DNA of 64,000 bases from Pseudokineococcus marinus (GCF_037482405.1 NZ_JBBHZZ010000002.1:664373-728372); one strand, 5' to 3'; shown: positions 27,396 to 35,579, counted from the first letter of the stretch. A program made the numbers and translations. The notes: generated by a model from the sequence alone, not told the origin.

Positions 27396-28199
27396 CCCCG
27401 GCCGGCGGCCGTGGTGGCGCCCGAGCGGCACCACCATCGGCGTGCCGCACACGGGGTCGGGGACGACCTCGCAGTCGAGCCCGTAGACCTCGCGCACCGT
27501 CTCGACCGTGACGACCTCCGAGGGCGTCCCCTCGGCGACGACGGCGCCGTCGCGCATCGCGACGACGTGGTCGGCGTAGCGGCAGGCGAGGTTGAGGTCG
27601 TGCAGCACGAGGACGACCGTGACGCCGCGGTGGTTGAGGTCGGTGAGGAGGTCGAGCACCTCGACCTGGTGGGCGAGGTCGAGGTAGGTCGTCGGCTCGT
27701 CGAGCAGGAGGACGTCGGTCTCCTGGGCGAGCGCCATGGCGATCCACACCCGCTGCCGCTGGCCCCCGGACAGCTCGTCGACGGGGCGGTCGGCCAGGTC
27801 CTCGGTGCCCGTCCACGCCAGGGCGCGGGCGACCGCCTCCTCGTCGGCGGCGGTCCAGCGGCGCAGCCACCCCTGGTGCGGGTAGCGGCCCCGCCCCACG
27901 AGGTCGGCCACCGTGATGCCGCCGGGCGCCGCAGGGCTCTGCGGGAGGATGCCGAGGACCTCGGCGACCTCCTTGGTGGGCATCTCGTGGACGGCCCGGC
28001 CGTCGAGGAGCACCGCCCCCGACGCCGGGGCCAGCAGGCGGGCGACGCCCCGCAGGAGGGTCGACTTGCCGCAGGCGTTGGCGCCGACGACGACCGTCAC
28101 GCGCCCCGGCGGGACGGTGAGGTCGAGGTGCCGGACGACGGGGCGCTCGTCGTAGACGAGGGTGAGGTCGCGGACGACGAGGGAGCGCTGGGCGGTCAC
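27378..28199 (-). CDS. Iron-siderophore-type ABC importer, ATPase subunit
   Basis: 273-residue FecE/FepC-type ATPase. Walker A is GANACGKST, the Q loop lies in ILPQSPAAPGGITV, the signature is LSGGQRQRVWIAMALAQ, Walker B LLLDEPTTYLD, and the switch His in VLVLHDLNLA. RGRYPHQGW is typical of the iron(III)-siderophore/heme class. It powers uptake through the two permease subunits encoded just upstream on the same strand. No periplasmic-type binding protein gene is nearby. The operon is probably read from the iron-box promoter at 30520-30538. Confidence 0.93.
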   Translation of the reverse strand: MTAQRSLVVRDLTLVYDERPVVRHLDLTVPPGRVTVVVGANACGKSTLLRGVARLLAPASGAVLLDGRAVHEMPTKEVAEVLGILPQSPAAPGGITVADLVGRGRYPHQGWLRRWTAADEEAVARALAWTGTEDLADRPVDELSGGQRQRVWIAMALAQETDVLLLDEPTTYLDLAHQVEVLDLLTDLNHRGVTVVLVLHDLNLACRYADHVVAMRDGAVVAEGTPSEVVTVETVREVYGLDCEVVPDPVCGTPMVVPLGRHHGRRPGPTDHG

Positions 28200-28204
28200 G
28201 TCGC

Positions 28205-29386
28205 TCAGCCCGCCGTCCCCGCGCGGCCCGCGCGGACGAGGAGCCAGAGCAGGTACGGCGCCCCGACGACGCCCGTGACGACGCCGACGGGCAGCTGGGG
28301 CAGGAACGGCGCGTGCTGGGCCACGAGGTCGGCGCCGGTGAGGACGACGGCCCCGACGAGCGCGGAGGCGCCGAGGGCCGTGCGGCCCGGGAGGAGGCCC
28401 CGGGCGACCGGGCCGGCCACGAGCGCCACGAAGGCGACGGGCCCGGCGGCGGCGGTGGCGACGGCGGCGAGGACCGCCGCGACCACCACGAGGAGCAGCC
28501 GCGCGCGGCCGACGCGGAGGCCGAGGCCGGCGGCGGCGTCGTCACCGACGCCGAGCCCGGCGAGCAGCCGCCCGCACGCGAGGGCCACCGGGACGAGGAC
28601 GGCGGCGCCCACCGCGAGGGGCACGACGACGCCCCAGTCGGTGCCGTTGAGGCTCCCGGTGATCCAGACGAGCGCCTGCGCGGCCTCGGTGGCGTCGGCG
28701 CGCGTGAGGGCGAGGCTGACGACGGCGTTGAGAGCGGCCGCGGCGCCGATGCCGACGAGGACGAAGCGGTAGCCGCTGAGCCGCCCGCGCGTGGCGAGGG
28801 CCGAGATGGCGAGCGCCGTGCCGAGCGCGCCCAGGGCGGCGGCGCCCGACACCCCGAGGCCGGGTAGGCCGGCGCCGGGGGCGCCCAGGCCGAGGACCGC
28901 GACGACCGCCGCGGCGCTGGCCCCGGCGGAGATGCCGATGACGTCGGGGCTCGCGAGCGGGTTGCGCAGCAGCGCCTGCAGCACCGAGCCGGACAGGCCG
29001 AAGCAGGCGCCCGCCAGGACGGCGGCCAGCGCCCGCGGCAGCCGCAGCTGCAGGACGACGAGCTCGGCACCGCCGTCGCCCCGGCCGACGAGCGCCCCGA
29101 GGACCTGCGCCGGGGAGAGCGGGAAGTCGCCCACCGACAGCGCCACGAGCAGGAGCCCGAGCAGGACGGCGGCCAGCACGCCCACCACGGCGAGCTCGCG
29201 CCGCCGCGCCAGGCCGCGGGCCCGGCGGACCGCTCGCCGCGCCGCCCGCACGCGGTCGGGGGCGAGGTCGGGCATCGCGAGCGCCGCACCGGCGCCGGGG
29301 GCACCCCGGTGCGCGCTCCCGTGCGCACTTCCGGGCGCACTCCTGTGCGCGCCTCCGGGCGCCCGCCCGGTCGTCGCGGCGCTCAC
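28205..29386 (-). CDS. Iron-siderophore-type ABC importer permease (FecD-like)
   Basis: 393-residue FecCD-family permease. The core runs from about residue 50 with LAVVGVLAAVLLGLLLVALS, RLPRALAAVLAGACFGLSGS, and the family landmark LLRNPLASPDVIGISAGA. Several further hydrophobic spans follow, ending in LPQLPVGVVTGVVGAPYLLW, which resembles the coupling region. The GTG at 29386 overlaps the stop of the preceding permease by 4 nt. The N-terminal 38 residues are a low-complexity His/Ser/Ala/Gly run, and ATG 29275 is an alternative start. It pairs with the other permease to form the channel. Confidence 0.92.
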   Translation of the reverse strand: MSAATTGRAPGGAHRSAPGSAHGSAHRGAPGAGAALAMPDLAPDRVRAARRAVRRARGLARRRELAVVGVLAAVLLGLLLVALSVGDFPLSPAQVLGALVGRGDGGAELVVLQLRLPRALAAVLAGACFGLSGSVLQALLRNPLASPDVIGISAGASAAAVVAVLGLGAPGAGLPGLGVSGAAALGALGTALAISALATRGRLSGYRFVLVGIGAAAALNAVVSLALTRADATEAAQALVWITGSLNGTDWGVVVPLAVGAAVLVPVALACGRLLAGLGVGDDAAAGLGLRVGRARLLLVVVAAVLAAVATAAAGPVAFVALVAGPVARGLLPGRTALGASALVGAVVLTGADLVAQHAPFLPQLPVGVVTGVVGAPYLLWLLVRAGRAGTAG

Positions 29387-30519
29387 AGCTCGAGGCTCCC
29401 GCGGCGGCGACGCACGAGGGCCACGAGGACGGGCGCGCCGAGCAGCGCCGCCACGACGCCGACCTGCACCTCGCCCGGTCGGGCGACGACCCGGCCGAGG
29501 ACGTCGGCGAGGAGCAGCAGCGTGGGGGCGACGAGCGCCGACAGCGGCAGCAGCCACCGGTGCGCGGGGCCGGTGAGCGCGCGGACGAGGTGCGGGACGG
29601 CGAGGCCGACGAAGGCGATGGGACCGGCGAGCGCCGTGGCCCCGCCGCAGAGCAGCACCGCGGCGAGGGCCCCGAGGGCGCGCACCGCCCCGGTGCGCTG
29701 GCCGAGCCCGCGGGCGACGTCGTCGCCGAGCTGGAGCGCGTCGAGCGCCGGCGCGAGCAGCAGGGCGAGGAGGGCGCCGGCGGCCACGAGGGGCAGCACG
29801 GCCGCCACGGCGGAGAGGTCCCGGCCGACGAGGGACCCGACCTGCCAGAAGCGGAACTGGTCGAAGGTGGCGGAGTCCGTGACGAGGACGCCCGTGGTGA
29901 GCGACAGCAGCAGGGCGCTGACCGCCGCGCCCGCCAGCGTCAGCTTGACCGGCGTGGCCCCCTCGCGCCCCGTCGCCGCCACGAGGTGCACCACGACGGC
30001 GGCCGCTGCGGCCCCGGCCAGGGCGAACCACACGTAGCCGCCCGGGCTCGTGACGCCGAGCACGCTGATCGCGAGGACGACTGCCGTGGCGGCACCCGCG
30101 TTGACGCCGAGCAGGCCCGGGTCGGCGAGGGGGTTGCGCGTGAGCCCCTGCATGACGGCCCCGGCCAGCCCGAGCGCCGTGCCGGCGACGAGGCCGACCA
30201 CGGTCCGCGGCAGCCGCAGGTCGAGGACGACGAGGTGGTCGGTGCTCGACCGGTCCGGCGCGAGCAGCGCCTCGACGACGACGCCCGGTGAGATGCCGCG
30301 GGAGCCCACGGCCAGGCTCAGCAGGGCGGCCGCGACCAGCGCTGCGAGCGCGAGCAGCACCGCCGCGACGAGCACCGGTCGACCCCGCCGTCGACCGGAC
30401 GCGGTGGGGACGGCGCCCGGGGTGGCGCGGGAGCGACCACCGGAGGTCGGGGCACCGGCCCGCCCCTGCGGCCCGCGTGCGGCGCCCGGCCGGGCCGACG
30501 ACGGGGCCGACGCGCTCAT
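29383..30519 (-). CDS. Iron-siderophore-type ABC importer permease (FecC-like)
   Basis: 378-residue FecCD-family permease, first gene of a three-gene operon. After a basic, low-complexity start of about 45 residues come about nine hydrophobic spans. RLPRTVVGLVAGTALGLAGA, MQGLTRNPLADPGLLGVNAG and GPIAFVGLAVPHLVRALTGP are family landmarks. The ATG at 30519 is 7 nt from a TAGGCT hexamer, so the transcript is leaderless. That hexamer lies inside a DtxR/IdeR-like box, implying iron repression. Four-base overlap with the next permease. Confidence 0.93.
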   Translation of the reverse strand: MSASAPSSARPGAARGPQGRAGAPTSGGRSRATPGAVPTASGRRRGRPVLVAAVLLALAALVAAALLSLAVGSRGISPGVVVEALLAPDRSSTDHLVVLDLRLPRTVVGLVAGTALGLAGAVMQGLTRNPLADPGLLGVNAGAATAVVLAISVLGVTSPGGYVWFALAGAAAAAVVVHLVAATGREGATPVKLTLAGAAVSALLLSLTTGVLVTDSATFDQFRFWQVGSLVGRDLSAVAAVLPLVAAGALLALLLAPALDALQLGDDVARGLGQRTGAVRALGALAAVLLCGGATALAGPIAFVGLAVPHLVRALTGPAHRWLLPLSALVAPTLLLLADVLGRVVARPGEVQVGVVAALLGAPVLVALVRRRRGSLEL

Positions 30520-30538
30520 GCAGGCGAGCCTAACCTCG
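30520..30538 (-). promoter_or_regulatory. DtxR/IdeR-like iron box over the importer promoter
   Basis: GCAGGCGAGCCTAACCTCG matches the IdeR/DtxR consensus TTAGGTTAGSCTAACCTAA at 13 of 19 positions, with one half (AGCCTAACCT) nearly perfect. It covers the -10 hexamer TAGGCT (minus strand, 30527-30532), the right place for Fe-dependent repression. The match is seen; binding is inferred from the known family. Confidence 0.75.
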
Positions 30539-30582
30539 TCCGGCGCGGCCGTCGTCACGCGCGCGGGCCGTGCGGGGGCGGC

Positions 30583-30996
30583 TCAGCCCTCGGCCGGGGG
30601 CGCCCCGCCGTCGGGCTCCATCCACAGGACGCCCCAGGCGTGGCCGTCCGGGTCGAGGAACGTCCGGCGGTAGACCGACCCGTCGTCCTGCACCGGCTCC
30701 GGCCGCGCCCCGCCGGCCGTCTCGGCCCGCGCCACGAGGTCGTCGACGCCCTCGCGGGAGCTCGCGGGCAGGCAGACGACGACCTCGCGGGGGTCGCCCG
30801 GCGACGCGACGGGGCCGGGCGCGAGGGCGGCGAAGCGCTCGCGCTGCAGGAGGAGCACCACGACCTCGGCGCCGACGACGAGCGTCGCGCTGGCGCCGTC
30901 CTCGGGCAGCGGGTCCACGGGGAGGCCGAGGGTGGTGAAGAAGTCCACCGACCGCCCGACGTCCTCCACGGGCAGGTTGACGAAGACGACGGCCAC
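30583..30996 (-). CDS. VOC (glyoxalase/bleomycin-resistance fold) family protein
   Basis: 137-residue single-domain vicinal-oxygen-chelate protein. VAVVFVNLPVEDVGRSVDFF at the N-terminus and TFLDPDGHAWGVLWMEPDG at the C-terminus are the family's two beta-alpha-beta landmarks. The sequence resembles the subgroup of uncharacterised lactoylglutathione-lyase-like proteins that often act as small-molecule binding proteins. GTG 30996 has GGGGGAG 6 nt upstream, so the gene is complete despite the assembly gap beginning at 31036. Substrate unknown. Confidence 0.85.
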   Translation of the reverse strand: MAVVFVNLPVEDVGRSVDFFTTLGLPVDPLPEDGASATLVVGAEVVVLLLQRERFAALAPGPVASPGDPREVVVCLPASSREGVDDLVARAETAGGARPEPVQDDGSVYRRTFLDPDGHAWGVLWMEPDGGAPPAEG

Positions 30997-31035
30997 GAGC
31001 GGCTCCCCCAGGGCCGCGGCGGCCGGTGCGGCCGC

Positions 31036-31213
31036 GGGGGGGGGGGGGGGGGGGGGGGGGGGGANNNNNNNNNNNNNNNNNNNNNNNNNNNNNNNNNNNN
31101 NNNNNNNNNNNNNNNNNNNNNNNNNNNNNNNNNNNNNNNNNNNNNNNNNNNNNNNNNNNNNNNNNNNNNNNNNNNNNNNNNNNNNNNNNNNNNNNNNNNN
31201 NNNNNNNNNNNNN
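31036..31213. other. Assembly gap: poly-G run followed by unknown bases
   Basis: 28 G (31036-31063), one A, then 149 N (31065-31213). By comparison with the fault at 33603-33871, the G run is probably a tail of failed base calls at a hairpin and not genomic sequence. Nothing can be said about coding content inside the gap. Confidence 0.85.
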
Positions 31214-31277
31214 CGTCTCGGCGTCGACGCCGTCAAGGTGGCGACGGGCCGGGGCCGCGGGACGGCCCCGGTCCGTC

Positions 31278-31310
31278 GTCAGGCGTCAGGCGTCAGGCGT
31301 CAGGCGTCAG
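31278..31310. repeat. 7-bp tandem repeat across an aldo/keto reductase stop codon
   Basis: GTCAGGC occurs four times plus a partial fifth copy. On the minus strand each unit contains TGA, and the reductase stop (31300-31302) is one of them, so the stop codon region is duplicated in tandem. Confidence 0.9.
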
Positions 31311-32097
31311 CGAGGCCGTCGACGCGGCGCACCTCGTCGGGCGAGAGGGAGAAGCCGAAGACGTCGGCGTTCGCGGTGATGCGCTCGGGCGTCACCGACT
31401 TGGGGATGACGACGACGCCGTGGTCGAGGTGCCAGCGCAGCACCACCTGCTGCGGCGTCACGCCGTGCGCCTGAGCGACCTCGGCGAGGACCGGGTCGCC
31501 CAGGTCGGTCTTCTTGAAGGGGCTGTAGCCCTCCACGACGACGCCGCGCTGGCGGCACGCGTCGAGGAAGCCCTGGTCGTGCAGGGCGGGCGCCCACGGC
31601 ACCTGGTCGACCGACGGCGCCTCGCCGCTCGAGCGGACCAGCTCGTCGAGCTGCGCGGTGCTGTAGTTGCTGACGCCGACGTCACGGGCCTGGCGCTCCG
31701 AGCGCGCCGCGAGGAAGTGGTCCCACGTCTGCGGGCTCGCCTCGCCCCCCGGGGGCCAGTGCACGAGCCACAGGTCGACGAAGTCGAGCCCGAGGAGGTC
31801 CAGCGAGCGGGACAGCACCTCGCGGGCGCGCGGCGCCTCGTCGGGCGGCATCTTCGTCGTCACGAAGACCTCGTCTCGCGGGACGCCGGACTCGGCGAGC
31901 GCACGGCCCACCTGGTCCTCGTTGCCGTAGCCGGTGGCCGTGTCGATGTGCCGGTAGCCCACCTCGAGGGCGTGGAGCACCGACCGGTAGCAGTCGTCGC
32001 CCTCGGACTGCCACGTGCCGAGCCCCAGCAGCGGCATCTCACCACCGCCGGGCAGGGAGGCCGTGGGTCCGGGCAGGGACGTCGTCTCCGTCGTCAT
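31300..32097 (-). CDS. Aldo/keto reductase (2,5-diketo-D-gluconate reductase-like)
   Basis: 265-residue NADPH-dependent AKR with a TIM barrel. The catalytic tetrad is visible: Asp and Tyr in YRHIDTATGYGNEDQ, Lys in VFVTTKMPPDE, His in LVHWPPGG. The cofactor-binding end IPKSVTPERITANADVFGF is typical. The ATG at 32097 was chosen because the MPLLGLGTWQS core follows at a normal distance. It reduces aldehydes or ketones; the substrate is unknown. It lies downstream of tRNA-Ala on the same strand, and its 3' end runs into a 7-bp repeat and then the assembly gap. Confidence 0.92.
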   Translation of the reverse strand: MTTETTSLPGPTASLPGGGEMPLLGLGTWQSEGDDCYRSVLHALEVGYRHIDTATGYGNEDQVGRALAESGVPRDEVFVTTKMPPDEAPRAREVLSRSLDLLGLDFVDLWLVHWPPGGEASPQTWDHFLAARSERQARDVGVSNYSTAQLDELVRSSGEAPSVDQVPWAPALHDQGFLDACRQRGVVVEGYSPFKKTDLGDPVLAEVAQAHGVTPQQVVLRWHLDHGVVVIPKSVTPERITANADVFGFSLSPDEVRRVDGLADA

Positions 32098-32238
32098 GAC
32101 CCCACCCTGGCCGCCCCTCCCGCGGCGCGCACCCCCGCCGCCGTCCACGGGACGGAACGGGAGACCTGCTCCGGTCCGGTGAGGTGGCCCGGCTCCGTGG
32201 CCGGGAGCCCGGGCGACGGCACCGGGCGGGAGGTGCGA

Positions 32239-32313
<75 letters not shown>

Positions 32314-32401
32314 TTGGAACGTCCGGAACCCTACCAGCGCCGCCGGGGTGGGCGGCACCGGGAACGCCGTGCGTCGCGCGAGCGGCGCCGGTCGGCGGCG
32401 C

Positions 32402-33667
32402 TCAGGCCGAGCGGCGGCGGCGCGACCCGCCCTGGCGGCGCCGGGGCTCGCGCGCCGCCGCCTCGCCGTCCTCGCCCGAGCCCTCCTGCGCGGGCGCCTG
32501 GTCGCGGCCGCGGGCGGCGGCGGGGCCCCGCAGACCGGCGGCGCCGTCGGCGGCGGCTGCGGCCCGCAGGTCCGCGATCGACGGGAGCAGACCGGTCACG
32601 GCACCCGTGCGGGCCGGCGCCGGCGCGTCCGCCGCGGCCTCGTCGGCGGGAGCCCCGTCGGCGGGCGCCCCGTCGAGGTCGAGCAGGACGGCGTCGTGCA
32701 GGAGGGAGGCGTCGGCGAGGCCGGCGTCCGCGCGGGTCGTAGGGACGGCCCCCGACGTCTCCTCCCGGCTGGTCCCTCGGGCGGTCGCTGCTCGTGCGGC
32801 GACGGGTCGGCGCACCCGGCGGCGCCGGGCTCGGGCGCGCAGGGCGGCGACGTCGAGCACCAGCGCGGTGACGGCGGCGGGGGCGGCGACCAGCGGGAGG
32901 ACGCCGACGACCGCGAGCACGACCGCCGCCACGGCGCCGACGGCGACGGCGAGCAGCTGGACGGCGGGCAGCCGGTGGGCGCGTGCACGCGTCCCTCGGA
33001 CGCCCGTCCCTCGAGCGTCCGTCCCTCGAGCCCCAGCACCGCGCGACGACGCGGTCGCCCCCGCGGCACCGGCGCCGTCGGTGCGCTCCCGCGGCTGCGG
33101 CACGGTCGCGGGAGTCGTCTGCGGGCGCTGGGCGGGGCCCTCCACGGTCTCGCCGCGCACGAGGGCGGTGGACGGCTCCGGCGCCGAGGAGCCGCGCGCG
33201 CCGCCGGGCGCCCGGTCGAGGTCCGGAGCAGCGGCGGAGACAGGGGCTGAGGCGGGGGCGGAGGCGGAGGCGGCGAGGACCCGCCGGGATCCCGCGCCCG
33301 GGGAGCAGCGGGGGCGCGGCACCGTCGAGCGGCGCTCGAGCACGCGCGGGCCGGGGGTCGCGCGACGCAGACCCGTGCCCGCGGACCGCAGCGCGAGCGG
33401 CTGCTCGCCGACCGCCCCGGGCGCCGCGAGCCCGACCGAGGAGGAGGACGAGGAGGACGGAGCAGCACCGGCCCGCGGGACGCGCCGGCGCGAGGAGGCG
33501 TCGCGGGGGACGCCGGCGCGGGAGACGTCGGTGCCGTGGCCGTCGACGTGCTCGCCGCGCCCGGCCGCCTGCCACTCGCCCAGCTCGGCCCGGCGCCGGG
33601 CCATGCGCGGCACGCCCACGAGGAGCACCGCGAGGACCAGCAGCGCAGCCATCGCCCCACCGTCCAC
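32402..33667 (-). CDS. sepX: Divisome protein SepX/GlpR
   Basis: 421-residue membrane protein. An N-terminal membrane segment begins at the start (GTG 33667; MAALLVLAVLLVGVPR), followed by a basic stretch MARRRAELGEWQ. A long disordered Ser/Ala/Arg/Pro region follows. Two close hydrophobic spans are near residues 275-325 (LLAVAVGAVAAVVLAVVGVL, then PLVAAPAAVTALVLDVAAL), ahead of an acidic and basic tail. This topology and its position next to rimJ-moaB-moaC-glp-galU match SepX/GlpR, shown in Streptomyces and Corynebacterium to act at the septum with the gephyrin-like protein Glp. TAGCGT at 33675-33680 gives a leaderless promoter. Assigned from context and topology, not from a sequence search. 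Confidence 0.8.
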   Translation of the reverse strand: MDGGAMAALLVLAVLLVGVPRMARRRAELGEWQAAGRGEHVDGHGTDVSRAGVPRDASSRRRVPRAGAAPSSSSSSSVGLAAPGAVGEQPLALRSAGTGLRRATPGPRVLERRSTVPRPRCSPGAGSRRVLAASASAPASAPVSAAAPDLDRAPGGARGSSAPEPSTALVRGETVEGPAQRPQTTPATVPQPRERTDGAGAAGATASSRGAGARGTDARGTGVRGTRARAHRLPAVQLLAVAVGAVAAVVLAVVGVLPLVAAPAAVTALVLDVAALRARARRRRVRRPVAARAATARGTSREETSGAVPTTRADAGLADASLLHDAVLLDLDGAPADGAPADEAAADAPAPARTGAVTGLLPSIADLRAAAAADGAAGLRGPAAARGRDQAPAQEGSGEDGEAAAREPRRRQGGSRRRRSA

Positions 33668-33871
33668 GCGGCGGACGCTAGGAGGCCCGGGGCCCGGCGT
33701 CCGGGAGGCGCGGGGGGGGGGGGGGGGGGGGGGGGGNATGCGCGGCACGCCCACGAGGAGCACCGCGAGGACCAGCAGCGCAGCCATCGCCCCACCGTCC
33801 ACGCGGCGGACGCTAGGAGGCCCGGGGCCCGGCGTCCGGGAGGCGCGCCGCCGCGCCCGGTGGCGCGGCGG
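33603..33871. repeat. Assembly duplication: unmerged contig ends around N 33737
   Basis: 33603-33711 is repeated exactly at 33738-33846 (offset 135). The following 25 G (33712-33736) stand where the second copy has the hairpin sequence 33847-33871. The second copy is the real one; the first holds failed calls through the hairpin. Not a genomic repeat, and not part of sepX beyond its first residues. Confidence 0.95.
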
Positions 33872-33872
33872 C
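33847..33872 (-). terminator. Hairpin ending the galU-to-rimJ operon
   Basis: GCCGCCGCGCC (33847-33857), loop CGGT, GGCGCGGCGGC (33862-33872): perfect 11-bp arms lying 9 nt after the rimJ stop on the minus strand. It coincides base for base with a poly-G failure in the duplicated contig end, which indicates a very stable structure. Confidence 0.85.
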
Positions 33873-33881
33873 ACGGCGCCG

Positions 33882-34490
33882 TCAGGACGTCGACGCGCGC
33901 CCCCCGCGAGCGGCCAGCCAGCGGGAGAGCAGGCCGTCCGGCACCTCCTCCGCCGTGAGCGCGAAGGTGCGGTGGTCGCGCCACGCGCCGTCGATGTGGA
34001 GGTAGGCCCGGCGCAGCCCCTCGTCGCGGAAGCCCAGCTTCTCCACGACGCGCAGGCTCGCCGCGTTCTCCGGCCGGATGTTGACCTCGACCCGGTGCAG
34101 ACCGGCCGAGCGGAAGCAGTGGTCGGTCACCATCGCCACCGCCGTCGGGGTGATGCCGCGGCCCGCCACCCGGTGGTCCACCCAGTACCCGATGGTCCCC
34201 GAGCGCAACGACCCCCACGCGATGCCCGCCACCGTCAGCTGGCCGACCATCCGCCCCGCGTGCTCGACGACGAAGGGCATCGCCTGCCCGAGGCGCGCCT
34301 GCTGGCGCAGCTCGCGCACCATCGCCGGGAAGGACGGCGGGGGCAGCGACCCCGCGGGCGGGGTGGCCTCCCAGGGCGCCAGCCAGGCCGCGTTGACGTC
34401 GCGCAGCCGCCCCCACGTGGTGCGGTCGCCCCGCCGCAGCGGCCTCAGCACGACGTCGGACGACCGCAGCTCCACCGGCCAGCCGTTCAC
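33882..34490 (-). CDS. rimJ: GNAT family N-acetyltransferase (RimJ/RimL-like)
   Basis: 202-residue acetyltransferase using acetyl-CoA. VELRSSDVVLRPLRRGDRTT at the N-terminus, the acetyl-CoA loop DHRVAGRGITPTAVAMV, and HRVEVNIRPENAASLRVVEK with LGFRDEGLRRAYLHIDGAW are typical of the ribosomal-protein alanine acetyltransferase group. The start GTG overlaps the moaB stop by 4 nt, so it is the last gene of the galU-glp-moaC-moaB-rimJ set. The true acceptor protein is unknown. Confidence 0.9.
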   Translation of the reverse strand: MNGWPVELRSSDVVLRPLRRGDRTTWGRLRDVNAAWLAPWEATPPAGSLPPPSFPAMVRELRQQARLGQAMPFVVEHAGRMVGQLTVAGIAWGSLRSGTIGYWVDHRVAGRGITPTAVAMVTDHCFRSAGLHRVEVNIRPENAASLRVVEKLGFRDEGLRRAYLHIDGAWRDHRTFALTAEEVPDGLLSRWLAARGGRASTS

Positions 34491-35116
34491 CGCGCCCCCG
34501 CGGGCCGCTCGACGGCGCCCGACGCCCGGTGATCGCCTCCGGCGCCTGACCTCGGATGATCGCCTCCGGCGCCTGACCTCAGATGATCGCCTCCGGCGCC
34601 TGACCTCAGATGATCGCCTCCGGCGATCTGGTCCAGCGCGTGCGGCAGCACCTCCGCCAGCACCTCCAGCGCGTCCCGGCAGGCCCCCGGCGAGCCGGGC
34701 AGGTTGACGACGAGCGCCCCGCCCGCCGTGCCCGCGAGCCCGCGGGACAACGACGACGTCGGCACCCCCTTGCCACGGCCCCGGGCGCGCAGCGCCTCGG
34801 CGAGGCCGGGCAGCTCGCGGTCCAGCACCGGCGCCGTCTGCTCGGGGGTGAGGTCGCGCGGCGTCAGCCCCGTGCCGCCCGTCGTCAGCACCACGGCGGC
34901 CCCGCCGGCGAGAGCCGAGCGCAGGGCCCGGCCGACGGGCTCGCCGTCCTCGACCACCACGGGGTCGCCCACCGCGAGGCCCATCGCCCGCAGGCCGTCC
35001 GCGAGCAGCGGGCCCGCCTCGTCGGCGTAGGTCCCGCGCGCGGCGCGGGTCGAGGCGACCACCACCGCCCCGGTGCGGGGGCCGGCGGCCGCGACGGGCG
35101 GCCGCGACTCAGCCAC
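34487..35116 (-). CDS. moaB: MoaB/MogA family molybdopterin-binding protein with a repeat tail
   Basis: 209 residues. The MoCF_biosynth domain runs to about residue 170: GAVVVASTRAARGTYADEAG, VVLTTGGTGLTPRDLTPEQT, LSRGLAGTAGGALVVNLPGS. In the Moco pathway this family adenylylates molybdopterin. The C-terminal tail carries AGGDHLRSG-type units encoded by a 27-bp tandem repeat. The start GTG overlaps the moaC stop by 8 nt and the stop overlaps rimJ by 4 nt. The family is clear; since the set is division-linked, a Moco role in this organism is not proven. Confidence 0.9.
   Translation of the reverse strand: MAESRPPVAAAGPRTGAVVVASTRAARGTYADEAGPLLADGLRAMGLAVGDPVVVEDGEPVGRALRSALAGGAAVVLTTGGTGLTPRDLTPEQTAPVLDRELPGLAEALRARGRGKGVPTSSLSRGLAGTAGGALVVNLPGSPGACRDALEVLAEVLPHALDQIAGGDHLRSGAGGDHLRSGAGGDHPRSGAGGDHRASGAVERPAGAR
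34530..34626. repeat. 27-bp tandem repeat in the 3' end of moaB
   Basis: Three full copies starting at 34530, 34557 and 34584, and a partial fourth to 34626. The unit contains GATCGCCTCCGGCGCCTGAC. In frame on the minus strand, each copy gives nine residues (AGGDHLRSG type). The near identity of copies suggests recent expansion. Confidence 0.88.
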
Positions 35117-35579
35117 GGGTCCAGCTCCCCGAGCGTCCGCCCGTCTTCGCGGTGACGCGCACGTCGGTGATGACCGCCTCCCGGTCGAGGGCCTTGACCA
35201 TGTCGACGAGCGCCAGGCCGGCCACGGCCACGCACGTCAGCGCCTCCATCTCCACGCCGGTCCGGTCGGCCGTGCGGACGGTGGCGGTGAGCTCGACGCC
35301 CTCGTCGACGACCACCGCGTCGACCTCGACGGCGTGGACGGCCACCGGGTGCGCGAGGGGCACGAGGTCGGGCGTGCGCTTGGCCGCCTGGATGCCCGCG
35401 AGGCGGGCCACCGCCAGCGCGTCGCCCTTGGGCACGCCGTCGCCCCGCAGGGCGTCGACGACGGCGCCCGAGCAGCGCACGAGGCCCGCCGCGCTGGCCG
35501 TGCGCACGGTGACGTCCTTGGCCGAGACGTCGACCATCCGCGCGCGGCCGCGCTCGTCGAGGTGCGTCAGACCGCTCAC
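35109..35579 (-). CDS. moaC: Cyclic pyranopterin monophosphate synthase MoaC
   Basis: 156-residue enzyme that with MoaA turns GTP into cPMP, the first step of molybdopterin synthesis. Landmarks: MVDVSAKDVTVRTASAAG, GDALAVARLAGIQAAKRTPD, LVPLAHPVAVHAVEV, and GVEMEALTCVAVAGLALVDM with VKALDREAVITDVR. The length is normal. It overlaps moaB by 8 nt. moaA is not in the window, so the pathway is incomplete here. Confidence 0.95.
   Translation of the reverse strand: MSGLTHLDERGRARMVDVSAKDVTVRTASAAGLVRCSGAVVDALRGDGVPKGDALAVARLAGIQAAKRTPDLVPLAHPVAVHAVEVDAVVVDEGVELTATVRTADRTGVEMEALTCVAVAGLALVDMVKALDREAVITDVRVTAKTGGRSGSWTRG

Noticed and set aside
27378..30519. A complete siderophore uptake system
   Set aside because: No substrate-binding protein or siderophore biosynthesis gene lies in the window, so only the membrane and ATPase parts are claimed.
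31036..31063. G28 run as a possible G-quadruplex or biological signal
   Set aside because: The parallel case at 33712-33736 shows such runs replace hairpin sequence in failed reads.
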